64,000 nucleotides of DNA from VYFG01 sp965221795 (GTDB lineage Bacteria; Pseudomonadota; Gammaproteobacteria; Arenicellales; Poriferihabitantaceae): NCBI GenBank assembly GCA_965221795.1, contig OZ244914.1, forward strand, positions 3,348,001-3,412,000, in the 5' to 3' direction. Numbering within the stretch: the first letter of the stretch is position 1; each line of letters begins with the position of its first letter. The translations under genes were made by a program, and so were the position numbers. Under the pieces are notes generated by a model. The model was not told the origin of the DNA, did no database searches, and saw only the letters and a list, made by a program, of their open reading frames with translations. Below are positions 1-7,195 of the stretch, one piece after another.

Positions 1-514
1 CAAGCCACTCCATGGCACTCTCGTCGTCCGGGGCTAGATAACTTCTTGGATATCCTCCTCGGAACCAGAGGTCATTTACGCCTTGTTGATCGGATTCAAG
101 TTCCAGTATATTCAGACCAGTCATTTCAATATAGCTAATGCGGCCTGCCAGACTCTCGGAGGACTGCTTAAGCAGGCTCATTGACGCCGATCCTAAAATG
201 AGAAATTGCCCTGCATCACGACCTTCTTGACGATTGGAATCGATTAATCCGCGCAATATCGGAAATAAATCAGGCGCTCGCTGAATTTCGTCAAGTATGA
301 CCAGCTTATCTCTCTCGGACCTCAGATAGGTTTTTGGATCCTGCAGCAGAAGAACTTCCTCTGAGTCTTCCAAATCCAGATAAGTTGAGTTCATGTCTTT
401 TGCGATGACCTTGGAAAGCGTGGTCTTGCCGACCTGTCGGGCACCAAGTAATGCCACAGCCGAGTTTCGGCTGATACTCTTTCGTAACCTTTGCATAATC
501 CATCGATTCAACAT
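1..514 (-). CDS. AAA+ ATPase of the DUF4143 type, N-terminal part (runs off the window)
   Basis: The reverse strand reads open from an ATG at 514-512 to the window edge, about 171 residues. Residues 24-31 read GARQVGKT, a Walker A loop. About 60 residues later LVILDEIQRAPDLFP is a Walker B followed by the IQ..PDLF signature of this family. ILGSASMSLL (sensor-like) and FRGGYPRSYL also match. These ATPases carry a C-terminal DUF4143 domain that would lie outside the window. Many occur as orphan accessory genes of uncertain role, often with toxin-antitoxin-like or regulatory behaviour. A 16-bp perfect inverted repeat abuts the start codon, which suggests autoregulation. Family assignment is firm; function is not. 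Confidence 0.85.
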   Translation of the reverse strand, partial: MLNRWIMQRLRKSISRNSAVALLGARQVGKTTLSKVIAKDMNSTYLDLEDSEEVLLLQDPKTYLRSERDKLVILDEIQRAPDLFPILRGLIDSNRQEGRDAGQFLILGSASMSLLKQSSESLAGRISYIEMTGLNILELESDQQGVNDLWFRGGYPRSYLAPDDESAMEWL

Positions 515-555
515 ACCTTGCATTATGCCTAAATAGAAAGCATAATGCAAGGTAT
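513..555. promoter_or_regulatory. Perfect 16-bp inverted repeat abutting the DUF4143 ATPase start codon
   Basis: Left arm 513-528 (ataccttgcattatgc) is the exact reverse complement of right arm 540-555, with an 11-base spacer. The left arm overlaps the first two bases of the ATG. In the transcript this forms a strong hairpin over the ribosome-binding region; in DNA it is a good dimeric-repressor operator. I see no T-run to make it a terminator. Autoregulation is inference. Confidence 0.6.
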
Positions 556-1190
556 ATCAGGTTATTGTCAATCTGAGACGCAACTGTCATGGACGGTGGC
601 TTCGTCGCCCTCAATACGCAAGTCCTGCATCGAAGGCAGGAAACGAAAACGGAACAGCCAAACACTGCCGCCTCATTCGCGACTTGACCACGAGTCGCCC
701 CCAAGTTTGCCATGAATGAGGAGATGGCAGTGCGAGATGGAAACAATTGGTCGAGGGGTTGAGACGGGGGATATGATATGTCGGAGACGGATATGATTAC
801 GTTAAAGCATGTTTTTCAGCAATCCAAGGAGCAGAAGTGGCAAGAGGGGAATATTACTTTTCGATATAATTCCCGTGGTCAAGGATCCGATGCGAGCCCA
901 AGATTGATCGTGCAAACTGTTGATGCGAGTAATCACCAAAACATCACCGCGTCTATCATGCTGAAGACATTCTTCAGCATCGGTTGGTTCGCGGTTCGAC
1001 CGGCTCTTTGTTTCCGGGAATATTCCATCGCAGCCATATTTCTGGGATTTGTCGGATTGTGGGTCTAGCCTGAATATTGCATCAAGAGGCAGTAAGGTCT
1101 TGATGGAGTATCCGAACTCCAGTTAAGATTGATGCATTTCCTGACATTTACCCAACCATCGGGCAACCCTAATTTCATCAAAAATCCTTG
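556..1190. other. Stretch without a recognisable gene
   Basis: A 96-codon open frame at 778-1068 (+) begins with MSETDMITLKHVF behind a purine-rich stretch, and its C-terminus is hydrophobic. It matches nothing I know and I do not support it as a gene. About 1078-1103 (gcatcaagaggcagtaagg) weakly resembles 4988-5006, so both may be degraded copies of the same repeat. Confidence 0.3.
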
Positions 1191-1376
1191 GAGTGTCAGG
1201 AAAGTCAATCGCTGGGTTTTTGGGGTGTCAAGGCAGGATGCACTCGTGTCCGGGATTTCCGTCGGTGTAATGGCCGAGAGCCACAGGGTGTTTTGTAACC
1301 TGATGGCATCCCTTTCTGAAACTGACTCCTCCAATCAAGTCGAGATTGACCTGTCGTGGTATGAGCAGTTCGTCTT
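1191..1376 (-). pseudogene. Truncated ygfZ fragment with an internal deletion
   Basis: Bases 1191-1310 are nearly identical to 3521-3640, the C-terminal coding end of the intact ygfZ. Bases 1306-1375 are nearly identical to 3797-3866, an internal part of the same gene containing the SFRKG region. The 156 or so bases between them are missing, and the junction falls on gcatc, which occurs at both deletion ends in the intact copy. The rest of ygfZ is absent, so this is a non-functional partial duplicate in the same orientation as the intact gene about 2.3 kb away. Confidence 0.85.
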
Positions 1377-1426
1377 AAAATCTCAAGGTCAACGACTTGC
1401 AAGCGGTGTTTGAATTACCGGTAGTG

Positions 1427-1449
1427 GGTAGTGGCTCGGTTTGAAAATC
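1427..1449 (+). repeat. Cassette-end repeat (3' side of cassette 1)
   Basis: ggtagtggctcggtttgaaa followed by atc is a diverged copy of the repeat at 2472-2493 and, inverted, of those at 3134-3155 and 17827-17848. It lies just beyond the terminator of the exported-protein gene at 1516-2393, in the orientation expected for the 3' end of such a cassette. Confidence 0.6.
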
Positions 1450-1462
1450 AGGTTTGCATGGG

Positions 1463-1486
1463 AAAAGGGCGGCTCGCAGGCCGCCC
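1463..1486 (-). terminator. Rho-independent terminator of exported-protein cassette 1
   Basis: On the reverse strand a 7-bp GC stem (GGGCGGC / GCCGCCC) with a six-base loop is followed by TTTT. It lies about 30 bases past the stop of the gene at 1516-2393. An equivalent hairpin follows the gene of cassette 3. Confidence 0.65.
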
Positions 1487-1515
1487 CTCGAATGCATGTT
1501 GCCGGACGCAAGTCA

Positions 1516-2393
1516 CTAGCGCACATCGACCGTGACGTCGCACCATTCGGCATAGGCCGGACCGCCCGCCCTCTGCATCTCCGGCGAGGGCCAGCGCTCC
1601 GGGCCGCAATTTTGGCCCGGACGAAAGGTGGCCGCATAGCCGTATCGATTCACAAGACCGTCAGTCAATATCGATGTGTCGATAGTCTTCAATGAGCGAC
1701 AGATCCCACCTGACGCAAAGCAAAAGTTGCCCCAGATCCGCACCCGGAAGATGCCGTTGCTCGGGGTCTTGGCGATCGGGGTGGGAGTGGGGTGGGCGTT
1801 GTACGTGCCAGGGGTGCCAGGGGTGCCAGGGGTGTACGTGCTGGGAGTATCCGCAGCCTGCTGCTGCGGGGTGTTCCCATCGTACTCGCCAGTCAGGGGC
1901 GTCGTATCTCCCGTGCATGCCGGGTACCCGCGATTAGCGGTGAAAGTTCTTCCCATGAAAGTAACTCTCCGCGAGCATTTTCGGGCCATCCAGGTGGGGC
2001 AGGCGATGGCGATGGGCTGGCCGCGGGAATAGGTGCCGGTGGCATTGTGGAACTCGACCGGTTGCCCCGAGCCCGGACTGTGGGCGCACTTAAAGCCAGA
2101 GCCCACGCCGAAGGTCGTCGTCGAGCCCGCAGGACCGGGCAGGACCTCGATCACCAGGTACCGGACCACGCCGGTCCAGACCCTTCCGTGAATTGTTGGG
2201 GCCGGATCGGTCAGGAGATTGTTCAGTTGGGTGACGTAAGAGGGGATGGGCGACAGAACCCGTGAATCTCTGACTGCATCCGAATGTACCTGTGCCGATG
2301 CCGGCAGGGCAAGAACCGTCAGCAGGACGGCCGCGAAAGCCTTGAGAAAGAGCGGGGGGGGGGGGGGGGGGGGGGGGTAAACGAAAGTTTCAT
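1516..2393 (-). CDS. Putatively phase-variable small exported protein 1 (tract out of frame as written)
   Basis: The start is an ATG at 2393-2391 with an AGAGG ribosome-binding site just upstream. Codons 1-6 give MKLSFT, followed by 24 C on the coding strand. Beyond the tract, one frame encodes a signal peptide (LFLKAFAAVLLTVLALPASA) and then about 265 residues ending at TAG 1518-1516. That frame is not the ATG frame at 24 C, which stops at a TGA after SFSRLSRPSC. Tract lengths of 22 or 25 would join them. The mature protein has several cysteines, an ACTGDTTP segment and a TPGTPGTPGTY proline-glycine repeat. I recognise no domain. Secretion and ON/OFF switching are inferences from the signal peptide and the tract. 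It shares architecture with the genes at 2547 and 17208. Confidence 0.7.
2354..2377 (-). repeat. Homopolymer of 24 G (C on the coding strand), slippage tract
   Basis: An uninterrupted run of 24 G on the + strand, placed between codon 6 and the signal-peptide codons of the exported-protein gene. Runs this long are hypermutable by slipped-strand mispairing. The exact length in an assembly is unreliable. Confidence 0.9.
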
Positions 2394-2427
2394 GACGGGC
2401 CTCTTTGAATGGGACGACAACTCTCTA

Positions 2428-2456
2428 TTAATAACAGTTTTTTGATTCGAAGGCAA
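2428..2456 (-). promoter_or_regulatory. Sigma70-like promoter of cassette 1
   Basis: On the reverse strand TTGCCT (2456-2451), a 17-base spacer and TATTAA (2433-2428) lie about 35 bases before the ATG. The same TTGCCT-TCGAA block at the same spacing precedes the gene of cassette 3. Confidence 0.55.
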
Positions 2457-2485
2457 GCAGGACGAATAAATGGTAGTGTCTCAGT

Positions 2486-2514
2486 TTGAAAATAATCCCA
2501 GCATCTACTATAAT
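2486..2514 (+). promoter_or_regulatory. Promoter whose -35 lies inside the terminal repeat of cassette 2
   Basis: TTGAAA at 2486-2491 lies within the terminal repeat. Exactly 17 bases later comes a consensus TATAAT at 2509-2514, and the ATG of the cassette gene is at 2547. The repeat therefore brings its own -35 element. Confidence 0.7.
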
Positions 2515-2546
2515 GGGATGACAATAACGGTCATGAGGGTATCATT

Positions 2547-3082
2547 ATGAGTATCCCCCCCCCCCCCCTATTCAAAAGACTGCCAACCATCATCGCCGCG
2601 TTAGTGGCCCTGACCGCGCCGGTGGCAGTCTAGTCCCAGACCGAATGCACACTCAAGGATGCCACGCTGAAAATGCATTTTCCAACAACACTCACTCTTC
2701 ATGAAGGCGGCGGTGGCGGAACCAATCAGGCCATTATCGGCGTGTCTTCCCCGCCCACATACCCCGCCCGTGCCAAGCGGCTGATGGCCTGCGTCGACCT
2801 GTGGGATGCGACCGCCTGCCCCCAGACGCGCCGGCAGGCAGTTGTGACGGGTCCATCCGTGGCAGCGCGGGGTTTCTGGCATCCGGCGGGTGGGGGCGAG
2901 TCGGCGGCCCGACGGTCTGCAATACGAGATTCCTTACAGACCCTGGAACAATCCAACGCGAACTCAATTTCCTGTTCAGCGTTCAGGATGACAGCGTCAA
3001 GGCGGATCGAGAGAACTATCTCATCATACACATGCACAACCCGTACCAAGTCTTGCGGATTCCCATCCTGGATAATGACTGA
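2547..3082 (+). pseudogene. Decayed exported-protein gene of cassette 2, homologous to the gene at 17208-17761
   Basis: ATG 2547 reads MSI, four prolines from a 14-C run, then a good signal peptide (LFKRLPTIIAALVALTAPVA), all in frame. An in-frame TAG follows at 2631-2633. The frame then continues (TECTLKDATLKM...MACVDLWDATACP). Between about 2805 and 2845, near a CCCCC run, the coding frame shifts, and homology resumes as SCDGSIRGSAGFLASGGWG and ends LRIPILDND at TGA 3080-3082. Both halves align with the exported protein at 17208-17761 (CTLSDVKM, CVVVWDNSPC, QCDGNYVGAAGVNTTGGW, VIPITND). Two lesions make it a pseudogene. Its tract is the shortest of the set. Confidence 0.8.
2555..2568 (+). 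repeat. Homopolymer of 14 C in the cassette 2 pseudogene
   Basis: The run lies after the third codon of the pseudogene and is in frame with the signal peptide. It is shorter than the 20-24 base tracts of the other loci, as expected once selection on the tract has ended. Confidence 0.85.
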
Positions 3083-3133
3083 CCCGCGTCGGGCGGTCTC
3101 TGGGCTGCCTTGTCCACACTGGGTATTTCGGCA

Positions 3134-3155
3134 ATTTTCAAACTGAGGCACTACC
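3134..3155 (-). repeat. Right terminal inverted repeat of cassette 2
   Basis: attttcaaactgaggcacta followed by cc is the reverse complement of 2472-2493 with one mismatch. It is identical to 17827-17848. Confidence 0.8.
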
Positions 3156-3198
3156 GAATTACTATTCAACTTGAAAGTTTCGATTCAGATAGAATAGA

Positions 3199-3468
3199 AT
3201 GATGGCAGGAAATGACAATCACAATCAACCAATCCATGAACTGGCGAAAGAGGTCGCCGTGCTGCAGCAAACCATGGAAACCCATAAGCAAGAGTACAAA
3301 ACTGACATCGCCAGACTGGCGGAACAGATGGCTAACTGGAAAACCGATATGGCCAACTGGAAGACCGACATGGCCAAGCAGGACAAGTCAAACCTGCAGT
3401 GGATGGTCGGTTTTGTCTTGGGGTCCGCTGTCTTGGTGATCACCGTACTGGGGTTTATCCTGACCTAA
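3199..3468 (+). CDS. Small coiled-coil membrane-anchored protein
   Basis: An 89-residue protein. Residues 10-60 are charged and heptad-like and include a tandem repeat (ANWKTDM twice, from a 21-bp DNA duplication). One C-terminal membrane helix (WMVGFVLGSAVLVITVLGFI) follows. The arrangement resembles DUF1640-like tail-anchored coiled-coil proteins of unknown role. ATG at 3199 and 3202 are adjacent. It sits alone between cassette 2 and ygfZ and is convergent with ygfZ. The composition argues for a real gene; its function is unknown. Confidence 0.65.
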   Translation: MMAGNDNHNQPIHELAKEVAVLQQTMETHKQEYKTDIARLAEQMANWKTDMANWKTDMAKQDKSNLQWMVGFVLGSAVLVITVLGFILT

Positions 3469-3490
3469 ACCTCGAACAGGCCCAATCTCG

Positions 3491-4420
3491 TCAAGGATCA
3501 TTGGGGTGTACGGAATAGGGGAGTGTCAGGAAAGTCAATCGCTGGGTTTTTTGGGTGTCAAGGCAGGGTGCACTCGTGTCCGGGATTTCCGTCGGCGTAA
3601 TGGCCGAGAGCCACAGGGTTTTTTGTAACCTGACGGCATCCACTACCGTGCCGATTTTCTGACTCTCTCCGGTGCCAGAATACAGGGAATCGCCGGGAGC
3701 TACGGTTATCTCGGCATTTTCTATCTGGGCGATCCTCATCCGTTGCTTGATTTTGCCGAGATATCGCACGCGGGCGATGATTTCCTGTCCCGGGTAGCAT
3801 CCCTTTCGGAAACTGACTCCTCCAATCAAGTCGAGATTGACCTGTTGTGGTATAAACTGCTCGGTGGTCTGGGTGTACACCTGTGGGTCTCCTGACAGAA
3901 TGGCAGCCAATTTCCAGAACTCCTCGGGCAAGATGGGTGACTCATCGTCCAAGGCGTCATACTCTGAATATCCCTCACTCCGGATTTCCAGGTAACGCTG
4001 GCCGTCCAATTTCCAGACATTGGGACATTCTGGGGATTCACCGATATGGCCAACCAGACAATTTTTGTCTTCCACCCGGATATCGACCTGGGCACGCATG
4101 CGATACAGTTGCAATCGTTTGGCAATGGCTTCTATGAGGTCATCCGGCAGCACCATATGGAATCCGGTAGCGTCTCGCAGTAGTCGGTAGATAGCGAGCG
4201 CACGACCTTTGGGGTTGCAATAGGCTCCGAGCTGCTGTTCTCCCGCTGAGAGGGAGACTACATCGCTACTGAATTGGCTCTGCAGAAAACTTTCGGCGTC
4301 TTCTCCTGCGATCCGGATGCATTTGAGGTGCCTGAGCAAGACGATCCCGGACGGCAGGTCAGATCGACTGCATATGTCCGAAAGAGGGTAAATAGGCAAG
4401 GTGTCAGAGGCTGTTTTCAT
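3491..4420 (-). CDS. ygfZ: tRNA-modifying/folate-binding protein YgfZ
   Basis: YgfZ is a folate-binding paralogue of aminomethyltransferase that supports assembly or repair of some Fe-S enzymes and affects tRNA thiolation. The family signature K-G-C-Y-x-G-Q-E is present as RKGCYPGQEIIARVRY near residue 220. IRIAGEDAESFLQ and GAYCNPKGRALAIYRLL are typical N-terminal segments, and LTFLTLPYSV near the end matches the usual final strand. The ATG at 4420-4418 (MKTASDTLP) gives a normal length; a TTG 36 bases further out is an alternative. A partial broken duplicate lies at 1191-1376. Confidence 0.92.
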   Translation of the reverse strand: MKTASDTLPIYPLSDICSRSDLPSGIVLLRHLKCIRIAGEDAESFLQSQFSSDVVSLSAGEQQLGAYCNPKGRALAIYRLLRDATGFHMVLPDDLIEAIAKRLQLYRMRAQVDIRVEDKNCLVGHIGESPECPNVWKLDGQRYLEIRSEGYSEYDALDDESPILPEEFWKLAAILSGDPQVYTQTTEQFIPQQVNLDLIGGVSFRKGCYPGQEIIARVRYLGKIKQRMRIAQIENAEITVAPGDSLYSGTGESQKIGTVVDAVRLQKTLWLSAITPTEIPDTSAPCLDTQKTQRLTFLTLPYSVHPNDP

Positions 4421-4456
4421 CCGGTCTATGATGGCGGGAAGAATAGAAAATCTCAA

Positions 4457-5267
4457 GCCTCAATTGCAGTTGCCATGGTACCTAACGATGATGCTCGGGA
4501 AAACTTCCCCAAGTCTGAGAAGGCCTCTCCATTGTAGACTGCTCGTGATCATCGGTAGCATGGGTCCGAGGAAACGTGGGTGACCGAAGCGGTGGAAAGC
4601 ATTGCTCTGATGTGGAACACACCCAAAAATTGTACCTTTCCGTTGTGGCGGAAGGATTGGTCAACGCACCGGAACTACAACATATCGCAGCAGAGGCTGC
4701 GGCTATGGAACGATCGCTCCAATCGGGCCGTAAATACTTGATTGGAGTCCGAACTTGACTTCGCTGGACTCAGCCAACAGCATCCTGGAAGAGCAGTGCA
4801 GGGCGATGAGAGCTGCCGAAGGAGAGAATGATTGGCAGGTTTCACTACATCTGACCCTACCGTTACACCAGAATGGCCGTCGCAAATCGGAGATTGCGCG
4901 GGGGAGCTATCCCCTTCATCGGTTGCAATTGCAAAAGTAGGCCGATGAGGCTCGTATTGAACAAGAGATCCGATTGAGCCCGGATACTGCATAAAGAGAC
5001 GGCAAGGTCTCCATTAATTCGATCTAACGGAGCCAAAACGATGAACTCCGTGGTTTCGCCGGAGGGGCACCTTGTCGGTTGCGCCGCCACACGGCCATCT
5101 ACGCCGGACCGTGAAGCCGCACTATATTGGCCGCCGGGAACGATGTCAAGTGCGCTGGAGGAGCCACCGGGAACGCGGGAAACGGTTGTCTCTGCTGGTT
5201 GATCGGATTACCCATAGAGGAGCCGTGGCGGCGGGTTTGGTTCTGTTAGATCGAAATATCAGAACCC
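4457..5267. other. Long stretch without a supported gene
   Basis: Only short open frames occur here, with no recognisable motif and no convincing ribosome-binding site. The divergent promoters for ygfZ and the lipoprotein operon must lie in this stretch, but I cannot place them with confidence. Confidence 0.4.
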
Positions 5268-5282
5268 ATGGGAGATGAGATG

Positions 5283-7163
5283 ATGAAACACCCGTATGGT
5301 CCAATGAATATCCTCAGGCTGGTCCTGGTTCCCTTGACTCTCGGTTTGCTGCTGGCTGCCTGTGGCGGGGGCGGAGGCGGCGGCAGCAGTGGCAATGGCG
5401 ACGACAACAAAAGCGGAATGCCCCCAGCCGACGAACCAGTTCCCACGCTCGCCGACATCTATTCTTCTGCCACCGCCGTGGAACATTCCTTCGATGCAAT
5501 CTCCGCATCCGTCCAGAGGAATATCACTGCCAACAACACATCAATACCGGATAGTGATGATACGGAGTTATCGGTTTCCTCCATCCGTAGGAATGCCGGT
5601 GGCGGTTACGACATCACCTATCACATCGACGAAGCCATGAGAACCGTCTCGTTCCTGCCGGAGCACTGCGGCGAGGATAGCTGTGAACGGACTATCGGTG
5701 AAGGGGAAGAGGCGATTGATTATGAATTCTGGACGATGTTCAGCCCGGCAGAGGGCGGCGGCCCCCTGGACCTCACCACTGACAGGGAATATTCCAGTGT
5801 GGGACATTTTACTACAGGAGGAACCATTACCGAGGAACAGAACATCAGTCACCGGCAAATGTTCGTGTTCGGCATAGAAACGCCGGCGGCTGCCATGCCT
5901 TCCCGGGGAGAAGCGATTTACAATGGATGGTTCCGGGCGGATACATACCGGCAGAATTCCGCTTCGAGCGACCACCGCCAGCGATTTATTGCTTCGATGC
6001 AGATTGTAGCGAATTTCGACATGAGTTCGCTGGACGGGGAGATAGTCTCGGTCCGGGGCACCCAACCCGGTCAGGGGAACAGCGACCGTGTGCCATGGCC
6101 GACCAGCCGTTTTCGCATCACCGACGGAGAGATCAACAAAGAGGGCCAGTTCACCGCAACCCTGATCGGTATGGACAGCGACTCTTCGGTCCCGGACAAT
6201 GAAAGCATTCGCGGTCTGGTGGGCGAGGTCGTCGGCCGATTCTTCGGCCCGAACGCCGAGGAACTCGGCGGCGCGGTCAGCGCCTCCCGGAATCTGGATG
6301 GTGACGACAATGACCTCAACCTGTATGGCTATGTATCGGCATCGCGGTTCGGCCCCTCCCGCCCTTTGGGCAGCGCCGCCATGGCTTACGGTATTTCCCG
6401 GAACTATGAGACCAACACCACGGAACTTCTGGAGGAAGCCAGCATGACGACGGTGGAGCGGACCGACGGCGGCTGGCGTATCCATGTGGACGGCAGGACG
6501 GTGGAACTGCGCGACCGGGAGGATTATGGGTCGATGAGCGACGGATACTATACCCGGGACATGGATAACGATCGGGCCTGGTTCTGGTCAGCTACGCACT
6601 GGCGTTTCGCGGGCGATCCCGAATTCGACCATTTCGATGTCAAGGGCTGGGCTTTCGAGGACAGGGAAAATCCAGAAGACAGCGCGATGGTCATAGCCAA
6701 TCGGCACCTTGTCCATGGCAACCGGACGCTGGCGTCCGCCATCCCGTCTTCCGGCACCGCGATCTATGAGGGCCGCCTGTTTGCCTGGGAGTTACGATCT
6801 GATCAGGCACTGGAATCCCTTGTGCAATCCGGCATATATGGCGACGTAAGGCTGAACGCAGACTTCGGCGCGTCGACGCTGACCGGTTCATTTGATGGTC
6901 TGGAGAGGCGGACAGGTTCTTCCGGGACCCGTACGCCGGCGATGGGCGGTGCCAGCTTCAGCGCCGCGGTCAATGCGGCGGGTGGCTTCACGGCCAGCGA
7001 TCTTACCGGCACCGGGTATCTGACAGGATACCGTAGCGGTAACGTCACCGGAGCATTCTTCGGCCCCTCTGCCGAAGAGGCCGCCGGGGTATTCAATGCC
7101 GCCAATCCTTCGTCCAACCGGATCATGAGCGGCTGGTTCGGGACCGGCAGAGAGGACCAGTAG
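5283..7163 (+). CDS. TbpB-like surface lipoprotein, predicted Slam client
   Basis: The N-terminus has a lipoprotein signal (LVLVPLTLGLLLAAC) with the lipobox cysteine, then a Gly/Ser/Asp-rich flexible linker typical of surface lipoproteins. About 600 residues of beta-rich sequence follow. They contain two copies of the motif of TbpB-type barrel domains: FFGPNAEELGG near residue 325 and FFGPSAEEAAG near the C-terminus. Such proteins are outer-membrane lipoproteins that bind host or environmental ligands such as iron or haem carriers. Translation probably starts at ATG 5283 (or 5280) behind GGGAG, not at ATG 5268. The next gene encodes a Slam translocator, as expected for a client-translocator pair. 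The ligand is unknown. Confidence 0.8.
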   Translation: MKHPYGPMNILRLVLVPLTLGLLLAACGGGGGGGSSGNGDDNKSGMPPADEPVPTLADIYSSATAVEHSFDAISASVQRNITANNTSIPDSDDTELSVSSIRRNAGGGYDITYHIDEAMRTVSFLPEHCGEDSCERTIGEGEEAIDYEFWTMFSPAEGGGPLDLTTDREYSSVGHFTTGGTITEEQNISHRQMFVFGIETPAAAMPSRGEAIYNGWFRADTYRQNSASSDHRQRFIASMQIVANFDMSSLDGEIVSVRGTQPGQGNSDRVPWPTSRFRITDGEINKEGQFTATLIGMDSDSSVPDNESIRGLVGEVVGRFFGPNAEELGGAVSASRNLDGDDNDLNLYGYVSASRFGPSRPLGSAAMAYGISRNYETNTTELLEEASMTTVERTDGGWRIHVDGRTVELRDREDYGSMSDGYYTRDMDNDRAWFWSATHWRFAGDPEFDHFDVKGWAFEDRENPEDSAMVIANRHLVHGNRTLASAIPSSGTAIYEGRLFAWELRSDQALESLVQSGIYGDVRLNADFGASTLTGSFDGLERRTGSSGTRTPAMGGASFSAAVNAAGGFTASDLTGTGYLTGYRSGNVTGAFFGPSAEEAAGVFNAANPSSNRIMSGWFGTGREDQ

Positions 7164-7195
7164 CAGCCCCGGACTTTCCGTAAATCCCTGCCAGG

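Larger units (their letters stand above)
2472..3155 (+). mobile_element. Small cassette 2 bounded by 22-bp inverted repeats
   Basis: The left end 2472-2493 (ggtagtgtctcagtttgaaa then at) and the right end 3134-3155 are inverted copies differing at one position. They enclose a promoter, one exported-protein pseudogene and no transposase. A copy of the same repeat borders cassette 3 at 17827-17848, and a diverged one borders cassette 1 at 1427-1449. The layout is MITE-like, with an exported-protein gene as cargo. Mobility is inferred from the repeats; I see no clear target duplication. Confidence 0.6.

Noticed and set aside
306..746. 146-codon frame on the - strand
   Set aside because: It overlaps the well-supported ATPase frame and palindrome in another register and has no family resemblance.
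1800..1830. Tandem ccaggggtg units as a CRISPR or minisatellite
   Set aside because: Only three 9-bp units without spacers; they encode a short TPG repeat.
1676..2265. Three long overlapping frames on the + strand
   Set aside because: They are shadows of the exported-protein gene on the - strand; the proline-glycine repeat makes them look ordered.
4576..4758. 60-codon frame in the gap after ygfZ
   Set aside because: Too short, no ribosome-binding site and no resemblance to a known protein.
5368..5400. GGC/GGA-rich stretch in the lipoprotein gene as a slippage tract
   Set aside because: It is interrupted every few bases and simply encodes the usual Gly/Ser linker after a lipobox.
5568..6485. 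305-codon frame opposite the lipoprotein gene
   Set aside because: Antisense shadow of a GC-rich gene, without motifs or a ribosome-binding site.
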